Positions 9,396 to 17,083 of a DNA stretch of 42,323 nucleotides are shown piece after piece. How positions within the stretch are numbered: position 1 is the stretch's first letter; the number at the start of each line of letters is the position of its first letter. The stretch is from Bacillus sp. IITD106 (GTDB taxonomy: Bacteria > Bacillota > Bacilli > Bacillales > Bacillaceae_C), in assembly GCF_019459225.1 (NCBI RefSeq), contig NZ_JAIAZY010000040.1, positions 1-42,323 of the forward strand, in the 5' to 3' direction. Made by a program: the position numbers and the translations under genes. Below the pieces are notes generated by a model that was not told where the DNA came from, did not search any database, and worked only from the letters and a program-made list of their open reading frames with translations.

Positions 9396-9424
9396 ATCTT
9401 ATCACCCTCAATTTTCCTTGTCAG
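9396..9424 (-). promoter_or_regulatory. Candidate promoter of the GH127-ABC operon
   Basis: Minus strand -35 CTGACA (9419-9424), 17 nt, -10 TAAGAT (9396-9401). The start would be near 9389, leaving a leader of about 70 nt. The weak -10 and the direct repeats abutting the -35 fit an activator-dependent promoter. Confidence 0.5.
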
Positions 9425-9450
9425 TGGACTTAAAAAAACAATAGGTGGAC
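9424..9450 (-). promoter_or_regulatory. Direct repeat next to the -35: candidate AraC-type operator
   Basis: The hexamer GTCCAC occurs twice on the minus strand (9445-9450 and 9424-9429), 21 bp apart. Each copy sits in a TTTnnGTCCACnnA context, and the proximal copy overlaps the -35. Two half-sites two helical turns apart beside the -35 is the classical layout for AraC-family activators. Confidence 0.45.
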
Positions 9451-9660
9451 AAAAATGACTACCTTTTGGAAAAGGGATTTAAAAGATGATAGTCTATTAG
9501 AGGAAATTTTATCGTTGGGGTTTTTGTAAAGGTTTGTAATTACATGCAGATTTTGTCACAATAATTAATTTTGAAAACACAATAAAATTATTGAGGACAT
9601 TAATCAGCGAAAAGCCTACAGCCAAGGACCTCTATCCTATTATTGGTAATCTTTAACAGA

Positions 9661-10065
9661 GCTTGTCCCACGACGAAGGGCATCAATACAAGGATTGGGT
9701 ACTTTCAGCATGGGATTTCCTTCAACGAAGGGCACCTATACGAGGATTGGTTACCTTCAGAAGGGGATTTCCTCCAACGAAGGGCACCTATACGAGGATT
9801 CGTTACCTTCAGAAGGGGATTTCCTCCAACGAAGGGCACCTATACGAGGATTGGTTACCTTCAGAAGAGGATTTCCTCCAACGAAGGGCACCTATATGAG
9901 GATTGGTTACCTTCAGAAGGGGATTTCCTCCAACGAAGGGCACCTATACGAGGATTGGTTACCTTCAGAAGGGGATTTTCTCCAACGAAGGGTACCTATA
10001 CGAGGATTGATTACCTCCAGATGGGGATTTCCTCCGACGAAGGGCACCAATACCATAATTGCTTT
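9661..10065. repeat. Tandem array of about eight 52-bp units (array A)
   Basis: The anchor CGAAGGG recurs at 9674, 9726, 9778, 9830, 9882, 9934, 9986 and 10038, always exactly 52 bp apart. Inner units are nearly identical. The first, seventh and last are more diverged, and the last is partial. Each unit contains an imperfect inverted repeat (GAAGG-nn-ACC ... GGT-nn-CCTTC), so each could form a hairpin. Because 52 is not a multiple of three and no stop codon falls in the unit in any plus-strand frame, three overlapping spurious frames run through it. None has a ribosome-binding site. It lies between the promoter region of one minus-strand operon and the terminator of the next. Confidence 0.95.
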
Positions 10066-10206
10066 CCTTCATTCGTTTTTTCTGCAATGTTTTATTTAGA
10101 GATCTTATTCATCGTAATTCCGCATACTTAGAACCCTCACCATAATTCCATTAATATCGCATTTCTATCCCGATAATTTCAAATCTTTTTCGCAAACGGC
10201 TATATT

Positions 10207-10241
10207 AAAAAACTCGAATCCCTATAAGAATTCGAGTTTTT
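10207..10241 (-). terminator. Terminator of the second carbohydrate operon
   Basis: The stem AAAACTCGAAT / ATTCGAGTTTT with a short loop is flanked by A and T runs. It lies just after the stop of the dehydrogenase gene. Confidence 0.82.
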
Positions 10242-10248
10242 CAAAAGA

Positions 10249-11334
10249 TTAAACCTCTGGAATTTCAATCTCCACTTCTCTACCAAGCTCAGAAGATCTT
10301 AATATACCATCAATAACCGCTTGATTGATTAAGATTTCTTCACCAGGGATTGGAGCAGGTTTTCCTTCCATAATCGCTACGACAAAGGCGCGTACTTTTT
10401 CGTAGAAAATATTTAAGTTGTGATGTTGTACAGGGATTGGACTCTCCGTATGATGTCCTTGAACATCATGGAATAATGTGATTGAACCGATTCCACCGTC
10501 CCAGACGCCGCTCCACGGTCCACTTCCAGCTGGAGTCAATCTCAATCCCGCATCTGTTCCTAAGAATAATGTAGGTCCAAGTGTGTCCATATGCATCGCC
10601 CATGAGATTTTAAAATTAAGAACCTTTCCACCTTCTAATCTTACGAGCGCCACTCCGAAGTCTTCCACTTCAAATCTATCAGCTTCCGGATGATATGTAG
10701 GATTTGTTCCAAAATGGTTGGACGTAAAAGCCGATACGCTTAACGGTTTTGGATAGCCTAGAGCATTCAAAGCTAAATCTAGTGAGTAGCAGCCGATGTC
10801 CGCCATCGCACCAGCACCCGCCAGTTCTTTATTAATGAATGTTCCGCCCGGCATCCCGCGTCTTCGTCCCCCACCAGTTTGCACATAATACACGTTCCCA
10901 AGCTGACCTGATTGTACGATTTTTTTGACAGCTTGCATATTAGGATCGTATCTTGGCTGGAATCCAACGGTTAAAATTTTTCCAGCCTTTTTACCAGCTT
11001 GCACCATTTCAATACCTTGCTCCAACGTGACGGCAAGCGGTTTTTCCACTAATACGTGCTTGCCGGCGTTAAGCGCGTCGATGCTCGTCCGATGATGTGC
11101 CACGTTCGGCGTACAAACGCTCACACCATCCAAATCCAATTCCAATAATTCTAGATGACTATCAAATGCCTTTGCAGTAGTCAAACCGAGCTTCTCAATA
11201 AACTCCGCAGCTTTTCCAGGAATGACATCTGCTACAGCAATAATTTCCACTTCTGGCATTTGCAGATAAGATCTAGCATGTGCTTGGGCAATTCCCCCAC
11301 TGCCGATAATTCCGATTTTCAGCGTTTTCGACAT
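10249..11334 (-). CDS. Gfo/Idh/MocA-family NAD(P)-dependent sugar dehydrogenase
   Basis: A 361-residue oxidoreductase with an N-terminal Rossmann fold (GIIGSGGIAQAHA, residues 8-20) and the EKPLAVT motif carrying the catalytic lysine K98. The second domain has MADIGCYSLDLA: Asp179 and Asp186 are kept, but the family's usual active-site His is a Tyr (183). A GGAGG site precedes the ATG. It follows the xylose-isomerase-like gene by about 20 nt, so the pair is co-transcribed. These enzymes oxidise inositols, sugars or keto-glycosides. The actual substrate here is unknown, and the Tyr may signal altered chemistry. Confidence 0.88.
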   Translation of the reverse strand: MSKTLKIGIIGSGGIAQAHARSYLQMPEVEIIAVADVIPGKAAEFIEKLGLTTAKAFDSHLELLELDLDGVSVCTPNVAHHRTSIDALNAGKHVLVEKPLAVTLEQGIEMVQAGKKAGKILTVGFQPRYDPNMQAVKKIVQSGQLGNVYYVQTGGGRRRGMPGGTFINKELAGAGAMADIGCYSLDLALNALGYPKPLSVSAFTSNHFGTNPTYHPEADRFEVEDFGVALVRLEGGKVLNFKISWAMHMDTLGPTLFLGTDAGLRLTPAGSGPWSGVWDGGIGSITLFHDVQGHHTESPIPVQHHNLNIFYEKVRAFVVAIMEGKPAPIPGEEILINQAVIDGILRSSELGREVEIEIPEV

Positions 11335-11354
11335 AAAATCCTCCGTTCTATAAC

Positions 11355-12233
11355 CTATTTAAAAATTCTCTCCAAGTTTTCACGTGCTTTTATAATGCCT
11401 TGCTGTTCTTTTTCAAGGGTTCCCCAATAACGATGATCCTCTAGCTCAATACTAATTGGTCCATTATATCCGAGTTTATCTAAGCGAACAGCGACTTTTT
11501 CCCACTCAACCGCCCCATGACCAGGAATTGTGTATCTCCATGAACCTTCAGAGAAGCCGTATTTCGCTCCAAATGTGGCTGGTAGAATACCAACGTTATA
11601 GAGTTCATCTGTTAAAATTTCTGTATCTTTTCCGTGAGCATAGTTTACTTTCTCGCCAAACTCTGTTAAAAAACGCAAGTAATCAATGCCTAAACGAACT
11701 AGATGCGATGGATCGTAGTTCAAGCCAAAGTGTTTCGACGGAATCACTTCAAACATGGCACGGAGCATTTCCGGTGTACATCCGATTGTTGGATAATGCG
11801 GTGCTGGCCCCGGCCAACCTTCCAACGCAAAGTAAACTCCTGCTTCTTCCGCATGCTTCACAATTTCAGGAAATGTTTCTTTCCAAATATCAAAGCTTTT
11901 TTCCCTTGTTTGCGTGACATCTGTAGGTCCGAGGCAAATAAAAATCGTTTTGCCGCCGATTTGAGAGATTTCACTAATTTGATTTTTCAATGCATCTACA
12001 GCTTCTCCACGCACAGCTTCATCCGTATTCAATAAATTCGTCAAGCCCACTGCTCCAACACCATCAATCGAACCGACTGACAATCCAGCATTTTTTAATG
12101 CACTTTTAACTTCTTCGTTATAATATGGGACATCAATAACATCTATTCCGGCACTTTTGGCCCAATCTGCCAGTTTTTCCATCCCTAATGCGCCAAGCTT
12201 TGGCGGGATACGCATACCTATTTGAAAAGTCAT
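11355..12233 (-). CDS. Sugar phosphate isomerase/epimerase, xylose isomerase-like TIM barrel
   Basis: A 292-residue TIM-barrel protein of the AP-endonuclease 2 superfamily. The metal-binding set typical of these isomerases is visible: E138 (FALEGWPGP), D174 (LNYDPSHLV), H200 (NYAHGKD) and E263 (ISIELEDHRYW). GGAGG lies 8 nt before the ATG. It is coupled to a Gfo/Idh/MocA dehydrogenase and lies behind an ABC importer. In such loci the pair commonly interconverts and oxidises inositols, rare sugars or 3-keto-glycosides. Substrate unresolved. Confidence 0.87.
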   Translation of the reverse strand: MTFQIGMRIPPKLGALGMEKLADWAKSAGIDVIDVPYYNEEVKSALKNAGLSVGSIDGVGAVGLTNLLNTDEAVRGEAVDALKNQISEISQIGGKTIFICLGPTDVTQTREKSFDIWKETFPEIVKHAEEAGVYFALEGWPGPAPHYPTIGCTPEMLRAMFEVIPSKHFGLNYDPSHLVRLGIDYLRFLTEFGEKVNYAHGKDTEILTDELYNVGILPATFGAKYGFSEGSWRYTIPGHGAVEWEKVAVRLDKLGYNGPISIELEDHRYWGTLEKEQQGIIKARENLERIFK

Positions 12234-12317
12234 TCAACAAACCTCCAGTTTTAAAAAAATCTAAACCTACGTATTCTATTACTCTCTATTTCAACAATTT
12301 CACCAATTCTTCCAAAG

Positions 12318-12333
12318 GTTTCATCAATGAAAC
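12318..12333. promoter_or_regulatory. 16-bp perfect palindrome upstream of the isomerase gene
   Basis: GTTTCAT-CA-ATGAAAC has 7-bp perfect arms. It sits in the 143-nt gap between the MalG-type permease and the isomerase, about 85 nt before the isomerase start. It could be a regulator binding site for an internal promoter. It is not a terminator, as no T-run follows. Confidence 0.3.
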
Positions 12334-12376
12334 TAATTAACTAAAAATCTTTTACATCAAAATTCAATTACATAAA

Positions 12377-13210
12377 TCATTTAATCCCACTAAACGTAAT
12401 CCCTTGAATAAACGTCTTCTGCATAAAGAAGAACATGACGATAATTGGGAGGGTCATCATCGTTGAAACAGCCATCATCATTCCCCACTCCGTTCCCATT
12501 TGGTTCTGGAATTGCTGAAGTCCTAATGATAATGTGTACTGTGTTTCATCTGTCAAATAAAGCAACGGCCCGAGGAAGTCTGTCCAGCTTCCCATGAATT
12601 GGAAGAGTCCAACCGCAAGAAGTGCAGGTCTCGCTAACGGCAGCATAATTTGCAAATAAATCCGTAGTTCCGATGCTCCGTCAATTTTCGCCGAGTCCCT
12701 TAACGTATCCGGGAGCCCTAAGAAAAATTGACGTAATAAGAATATGTAAAATGGTGCTCCAAAAAACGCAGGAACAATTAAAGGAAGCGGGGTTCCAACC
12801 CATCCAATTTTATTGAATAACAAGAACAATGGGATCATTGTTACTTGTCCCGGGATCATCATGACAGCGATTGTAATGATGAAGAATACATTTCGTCCTT
12901 TCCAGCGCAGTTTCGCGAAACTATACGCTACTAATGGACAAGAAATAATGATACCTATTGTACTAAAAATCGTAATAACAACCGTATTTTTCAAATAAGT
13001 AAAAAACGGTATATATGACATGGCTTCGATGTAATTTTGAAAGCGAAATGGTTTTGGAATCCATTCAGGTGGAAATGTATAAATTTGTGTGATCGGTTTC
13101 AAAGAAGTCGACACAAGCCAAATGAATGGAATAATGAAAAATATAGACGCAAGGATAAGAATTAGATGCGCTAATGAATATTGAATTCGTTTTTTGACAA
13201 TCGGTTGCAT
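12377..13210 (-). CDS. Carbohydrate ABC transporter permease, MalG type (CUT1)
   Basis: A 277-residue membrane protein with about six helices and the EAA loop LRDSAKIDGASELRIYLQIM followed by LPLARPA. The start at 13210 is set by AAAGGAG 8 nt upstream. A GTG at 13219 overlaps that site and is rejected. The gene begins 15 nt after the MalF-type permease stop, and the two form the channel for the Gly-rich lipoprotein encoded upstream. Confidence 0.9.
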   Translation of the reverse strand: MQPIVKKRIQYSLAHLILILASIFFIIPFIWLVSTSLKPITQIYTFPPEWIPKPFRFQNYIEAMSYIPFFTYLKNTVVITIFSTIGIIISCPLVAYSFAKLRWKGRNVFFIITIAVMMIPGQVTMIPLFLLFNKIGWVGTPLPLIVPAFFGAPFYIFLLRQFFLGLPDTLRDSAKIDGASELRIYLQIMLPLARPALLAVGLFQFMGSWTDFLGPLLYLTDETQYTLSLGLQQFQNQMGTEWGMMMAVSTMMTLPIIVMFFFMQKTFIQGITFSGIK

Positions 13211-13225
13211 TCGACACACTCCTTT

Positions 13226-14158
13226 CTACTCACCCTGATAGTGAACCCAACGTTTTGAAGTTATGAAAATCAATGCAGTCAAGCCCATGATAATGACAAA
13301 TAAAATCCAAGCCATCGCAGAAGCATAACCCATTTTGAAGAACTTAAATCCGTTATCATATAAATACATGACATAAAAGGTTAAAGAGTTTGCTGGCGTC
13401 CCTTGTCCTTGTGTCATCGTATAAGGTAAGGTAAATTGCTGGAAAGCTCCGATAATTCCCATAACTAAGTTAAAAAATATTACCGGCGTAAGCAATGGAA
13501 GCGTGATATGTCTCGTTCTTTGCAGCCAGTTCGCTCCATCTACTTCAGCTGCTTCGTAAAACTCTTCCGGGATATCTCCTAGACCAGCTAAATAAATAAT
13601 GACTGCTTGCCCAATACCCCAAAGTGACATTAAGATCAACGACGGTTTAGACCATTTAACACTACCTAGCCAGTTTGGCCCTTCAATCCCAAAAAAGTCC
13701 AATGTTCCGTTAATCAATCCAAACCCTGGGTTTAAAAGCCACATCCATAAAACGGCAAGCGCAACATGTGGAACAAGTGTCGGCAAGAAATAAATAGTCC
13801 GATAAATCGCCAGCCCTTTTACTTTCATATTGAGCATCATTGCAAGGGCAACTCCGAAGATTATGCTGAGGGGAACAAAAAACACAGCAAAATAAACCGT
13901 ATTATAAACTGACTTCCAAAACAGATCATCGTGAAATAGCTCTTTATAGTTATCCAATCCAACAAAATCTCCAGGCTGTAACACGCTATATGTCGTAAAA
14001 CTAAAATAAATGGATGAAAATAATGGGATAGCAAAGAATACTAGCAACCCAATAACCCATGGAGATGCAAATAACCAGCCCGTAATATTTGCTTTTACAG
14101 TTATGGAACTTTTCTTTTTCGGTTGGACTACGACACTTGAAGTTTCAACTTTCGCCAA
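13226..14158 (-). CDS. Carbohydrate ABC transporter permease, MalF type (CUT1)
   Basis: A 310-residue permease with a basic N-tail, six hydrophobic helices and the EAA loop FYEAAEVDGANWLQRTRHIT followed by LPLLTP. The start codon is TTG, with AAGGGGG 9 nt upstream and no ATG near the N-terminus. It lies between the binding-protein gene and the MalG partner. No ATPase subunit is encoded in the locus. Confidence 0.9.
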   Translation of the reverse strand: MAKVETSSVVVQPKKKSSITVKANITGWLFASPWVIGLLVFFAIPLFSSIYFSFTTYSVLQPGDFVGLDNYKELFHDDLFWKSVYNTVYFAVFFVPLSIIFGVALAMMLNMKVKGLAIYRTIYFLPTLVPHVALAVLWMWLLNPGFGLINGTLDFFGIEGPNWLGSVKWSKPSLILMSLWGIGQAVIIYLAGLGDIPEEFYEAAEVDGANWLQRTRHITLPLLTPVIFFNLVMGIIGAFQQFTLPYTMTQGQGTPANSLTFYVMYLYDNGFKFFKMGYASAMAWILFVIIMGLTALIFITSKRWVHYQGE

Positions 14159-14209
14159 ATTAGACAGCCCCCTTCATAAATAAAAGGGAGGTATGATCCT
14201 CCCCATTTA

Positions 14210-15535
14210 TTATTTTTTCAACGCTTTATTAACAGTCTCAGTTGCTTTATCTAGATTTTCCTTAGGTGTTCCTTTGCCTCTTGTTGCGTTCTCAGTAGCA
14301 GTTGCAAGTTCGTTCCAAAGCAATTGTCCTTCTGAAATAACTGGGCGATGGTGTGAATTTGGAAGGATATCAACAAATTCCTTTAAAATTGGATCATTCG
14401 CACGCCCAAGTTCTTCGTTTACAGCAGGTTGAACGGAAAAGTCTCCTTCAAGCTTCGAATAATAAGCTTTTGCACCTTCAGGACCACCGAAGTATTTCAA
14501 GAATTCCCAAGCCGCCTCAGTATTTTTTGCACCTTTAGGAATAATAAAGCAGTGACCACCAGACCAAGTAGTGAAGTCCGTTCCTGTTGGTGTTGGAATT
14601 GGAGTAACCCCAAAATTTAAATCCGGCTTAAACTTTTTAATCCCAGTGACTGTCCAGTTTCCGTCTATTTTCATACTAAGTTGTCCAGAAATAAACGGAT
14701 CCAAAGCATCACTGCCTGCGGAACTTTCAAATCCAGAAATGTCTTCAACATTATATTTATTTCCGAAGTCAACCATCCATTGCAATGCTTCTACAATTTT
14801 AGGGTCATTAGCCGTTACTTCTCCTGTACTTTCGTTGTAGAATTCACCGCCGAATGACCAACCCCAGCTATACAACCAACCTTGACCATACCAAGGAATA
14901 AAACCAATTCGCTTAAAACGGTTACCTTCTTTGATTGTTAATTTTTCAGCCGCAGCTTCTAATTCTGCAATCGTTTTAGGTGGATTCTCGGGATCCAGCC
15001 CAACTTCTTTAAAATGATCTTTATTGTAATACAGCAATCGCGAGTCAGTAGAATATGGAATCGCATAAAGTTTACCTTCGTAACTCGCTTCATCCCATGC
15101 ATATTGATAATAACGATCCTGGGAAATACCATCTGCAGCAGCCATATCTGTTAAATCAGTCAACGCACCTTGAGATGCCCAAGATCCAACTTTGAATCTA
15201 TCAAATGTTGCTACATCAGGAGGATTGCCACCAGTTACTGAAGTTAAGAGCTTTTGGTCCGCTCCCTCATTAGCCTCTGTATAAACCATTTTTACTTTTA
15301 TATCAGGATGAGATTCTTCGAAGCTTTTAACTAGTGCGTTCATAGCTTCTAACCCAATACCAGTACTACCATGCCAAAAAGTAATTTCTGTCTTTCCGCC
15401 GTCGCCGCCTTTTCCGCCGCTGCCTCCACTACCACCTGAAGACTTCTGATTCGATGTACAACCAGCTAGAAAAACAGACAGAGCAAGTAGACCAACAATC
15501 ATTAATTGACCGAATTTCTTTACTCTCTTGTTCAC
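14210..15535 (-). CDS. ABC transporter substrate-binding lipoprotein (sugar, family 1)
   Basis: A 441-residue lipoprotein with signal peptide, lipobox VFLAGC and lipidated Cys26. A striking Gly/Ser/Lys linker of about 20 residues follows. The mature domain begins TEITFWHGSTG, as in family-1 sugar-binding proteins, and ends with the usual GPEGAKAYYSKLEGDFSVQP region. The GTG start is 5 nt after GGGGGTG. It is first in its operon, behind a strong promoter and a cre-like box, so expression is probably carbon-catabolite controlled. Confidence 0.9.
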   Translation of the reverse strand: MNKRVKKFGQLMIVGLLALSVFLAGCTSNQKSSGGSGGSGGKGGDGGKTEITFWHGSTGIGLEAMNALVKSFEESHPDIKVKMVYTEANEGADQKLLTSVTGGNPPDVATFDRFKVGSWASQGALTDLTDMAAADGISQDRYYQYAWDEASYEGKLYAIPYSTDSRLLYYNKDHFKEVGLDPENPPKTIAELEAAAEKLTIKEGNRFKRIGFIPWYGQGWLYSWGWSFGGEFYNESTGEVTANDPKIVEALQWMVDFGNKYNVEDISGFESSAGSDALDPFISGQLSMKIDGNWTVTGIKKFKPDLNFGVTPIPTPTGTDFTTWSGGHCFIIPKGAKNTEAAWEFLKYFGGPEGAKAYYSKLEGDFSVQPAVNEELGRANDPILKEFVDILPNSHHRPVISEGQLLWNELATATENATRGKGTPKENLDKATETVNKALKK

Positions 15536-15600
15536 TTTTACACCCCCGGATTTTTATAAATATTACTAAACTACTAAACTCTTTCCTTTCGCACCTCCTA

Positions 15601-15613
15601 TGAACCGCTTACA
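15601..15613 (-). promoter_or_regulatory. cre-like box in the leader of the second ABC operon
   Basis: TGTAAGCGGTTCA on the minus strand matches the first half of the CcpA consensus (TGWAANCGNTNWCA) well and its last positions less well. It lies about 45 nt downstream of the predicted start site, where CcpA could act as a roadblock. Confidence 0.45.
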
Positions 15614-15664
15614 TTTGCAATCTATGTAATTTTCTAAGATGTCTGCATATTCGATGTAATCAAC

Positions 15665-15694
15665 ATAATATATTATCTTATATCAATATGTCAA
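15665..15694 (-). promoter_or_regulatory. Sigma-A promoter of the second ABC operon
   Basis: A consensus -35 TTGACA (15689-15694) and -10 TATTAT (15665-15670) are 18 nt apart. A 12-bp AT palindrome ATAATATATTAT overlaps the -10 and may be a repressor target, although AT-rich palindromes arise by chance. Confidence 0.72.
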
Positions 15695-15725
15695 TCGAAT
15701 TTCACAAAAAAAAAGAAGAATTTTC

Positions 15726-16871
15726 TCAATTCTTCACTGGGTCCTTTAATGGCGCGGTTGATAGGCCTTCGACCAAATCAAACGGGAGCAATTCGGTTTT
15801 AATATTTTCATCGCCATAAATTTGAGCTATTAATTTTTTTACAGTTTTTCGCCCCATTTCATCCTCCCGTTGCTTAATATGTGAAAAAGCGGGCTTACCG
15901 ATAATTGGATGAACCGAGTCGAAGCAAATTATAGAGTAGTCTTCGGGAACTCTTTTACCAATTGATTGGATTACGTGTACAAGTATTGCGGAAAAAGCAT
16001 TTCTACATGCTACAAAGGCTGTAATCTCAGGATGATTTAAAATAAATGATTTCAAATTCTCAATTTCCAATTCAAATTCTTTTCTCTTATTTTCATCGAA
16101 CGCATAATCAGACCCACCGTTCGTAAAAATGTATTCAGCATGTATTTGTTTATGTTGTTCTGTATGTGCAAGCTGATATCCCTTCATACGGTCTTCCAGA
16201 ACGGTCGTACCATCATACGGTGGCGTGATATAAGCGATATTCTCATGTCCAAGTGACATTAAGTACTCTGTCGCTGCTTTGGCTGCACTAGTATTATCAG
16301 TTAATACCGCACTAGCTTGGATTCCGCGCAGGTAGCGGTCAACAAGGACAATCGGGAACTTTTTCAAAACAAGCTCAAGAATTTTAGGATTATAGTGTTC
16401 CCCGTGTATCGGCAACACGATAATACCATCGACCCCTGCTTCCACAAGCTCTCCAATCGCATTTTCTTCTTCCTCGATTTTATCTCGAGTCAGCTTCATC
16501 AAGAGGTTTGCACCGGATATAGCTGCATGTTGCTCAATTGATTGTACTAACTTTGTACCGTAACTATCGGAGAACCCAGGAATCACTAAGCCAATTGTTA
16601 ATTCTTTTTTTGTTTTAAAAGATTGATTACTACTGAGCATGTTATCCGACTCTTCAACAGAATAAATGACAAAAGAGCCTTTCCCTTGAACCCGCTCTAT
16701 TATTTGATCTTGCGCAAGTAAGTCCAAAGCATTTTTAGAAGTAATTCTACTCACTTGAAATTCCTCGGCTAATTCTTTTTCAGATGGGATTTTGTCCCCA
16801 TGCTTCAATTCACCGATTTGGACTTTTTGCAAAATATTCTCATAAATTTGTTTGTACAATGGCACTTTCAT
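15726..16871 (-). CDS. GntR-type HTH regulator with LacI-like sugar-binding domain
   Basis: A 381-residue regulator with the same architecture as B. subtilis AraR. Residues 1-70 form a GntR winged helix (KIPSEKELAEEFQVSRITSK, then RVQGKGSFVIYS). Residues about 90-375 form a periplasmic-binding-like effector domain (LTIGLVIPGFSDSYG, then DGIIVLPIHGEHYNP, then FSHIKQREDEMGRKTVKKLI). It likely represses the neighbouring ABC-dehydrogenase operon and is released by a sugar ligand. AGGGTG lies 8 nt before the ATG. It is separated from the upstream dehydrogenase gene by a terminator. A 23-bp palindrome just before it suggests autoregulation. Confidence 0.87.
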   Translation of the reverse strand: MKVPLYKQIYENILQKVQIGELKHGDKIPSEKELAEEFQVSRITSKNALDLLAQDQIIERVQGKGSFVIYSVEESDNMLSSNQSFKTKKELTIGLVIPGFSDSYGTKLVQSIEQHAAISGANLLMKLTRDKIEEEENAIGELVEAGVDGIIVLPIHGEHYNPKILELVLKKFPIVLVDRYLRGIQASAVLTDNTSAAKAATEYLMSLGHENIAYITPPYDGTTVLEDRMKGYQLAHTEQHKQIHAEYIFTNGGSDYAFDENKRKEFELEIENLKSFILNHPEITAFVACRNAFSAILVHVIQSIGKRVPEDYSIICFDSVHPIIGKPAFSHIKQREDEMGRKTVKKLIAQIYGDENIKTELLPFDLVEGLSTAPLKDPVKN

Positions 16872-16889
16872 TCTCGCATCACCCTAAAA

Positions 16890-16912
16890 GTTGTTATAAT
16901 CACTATATCAAC
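16890..16912. promoter_or_regulatory. 23-bp palindrome, candidate operator of the GntR-LacI regulator
   Basis: On the minus strand the arms GTTGATATA and TATAACAAC are inverted repeats at 8 of 9 positions around a 5-nt centre. The palindrome ends about 18 nt before the regulator's start codon, the expected place for an autorepression site. Confidence 0.5.
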
Positions 16913-17036
16913 TCTTTCTGAAATAGCAAATATAAATTTTAAATTTTTTCATACTTTTCTTACACAAGTTGAATATTGAAAAAGACCAATTCGACACTTT
17001 CTGTCATCCTACGACTATTATACTAATTATTTCCAC

Positions 17037-17073
17037 AAAAAAAACCTCCGAACTTTAAAATCGGAGGTTTTTC
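17037..17073. terminator. Terminator after the second Gfo/Idh/MocA gene
   Basis: The stem AAAAACCTCCGA / TCGGAGGTTTTT with a 9-nt loop is A/T-flanked on both sides. It ends the 18178-17084 transcript and isolates the regulator gene. Confidence 0.88.
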
Positions 17074-17083
17074 GATAAATATA

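Noticed and set aside
9661-10065. CRISPR array
   Set aside because: Units are contiguous with no unique spacers, and no cas genes are present. The same holds for 32479-32870.
9643-10131. Three overlapping plus-strand ORFs encoding repeat proteins
   Set aside because: They read the same 52-bp DNA repeat in different frames, have no ribosome-binding sites and exist only because the unit lacks stop codons.
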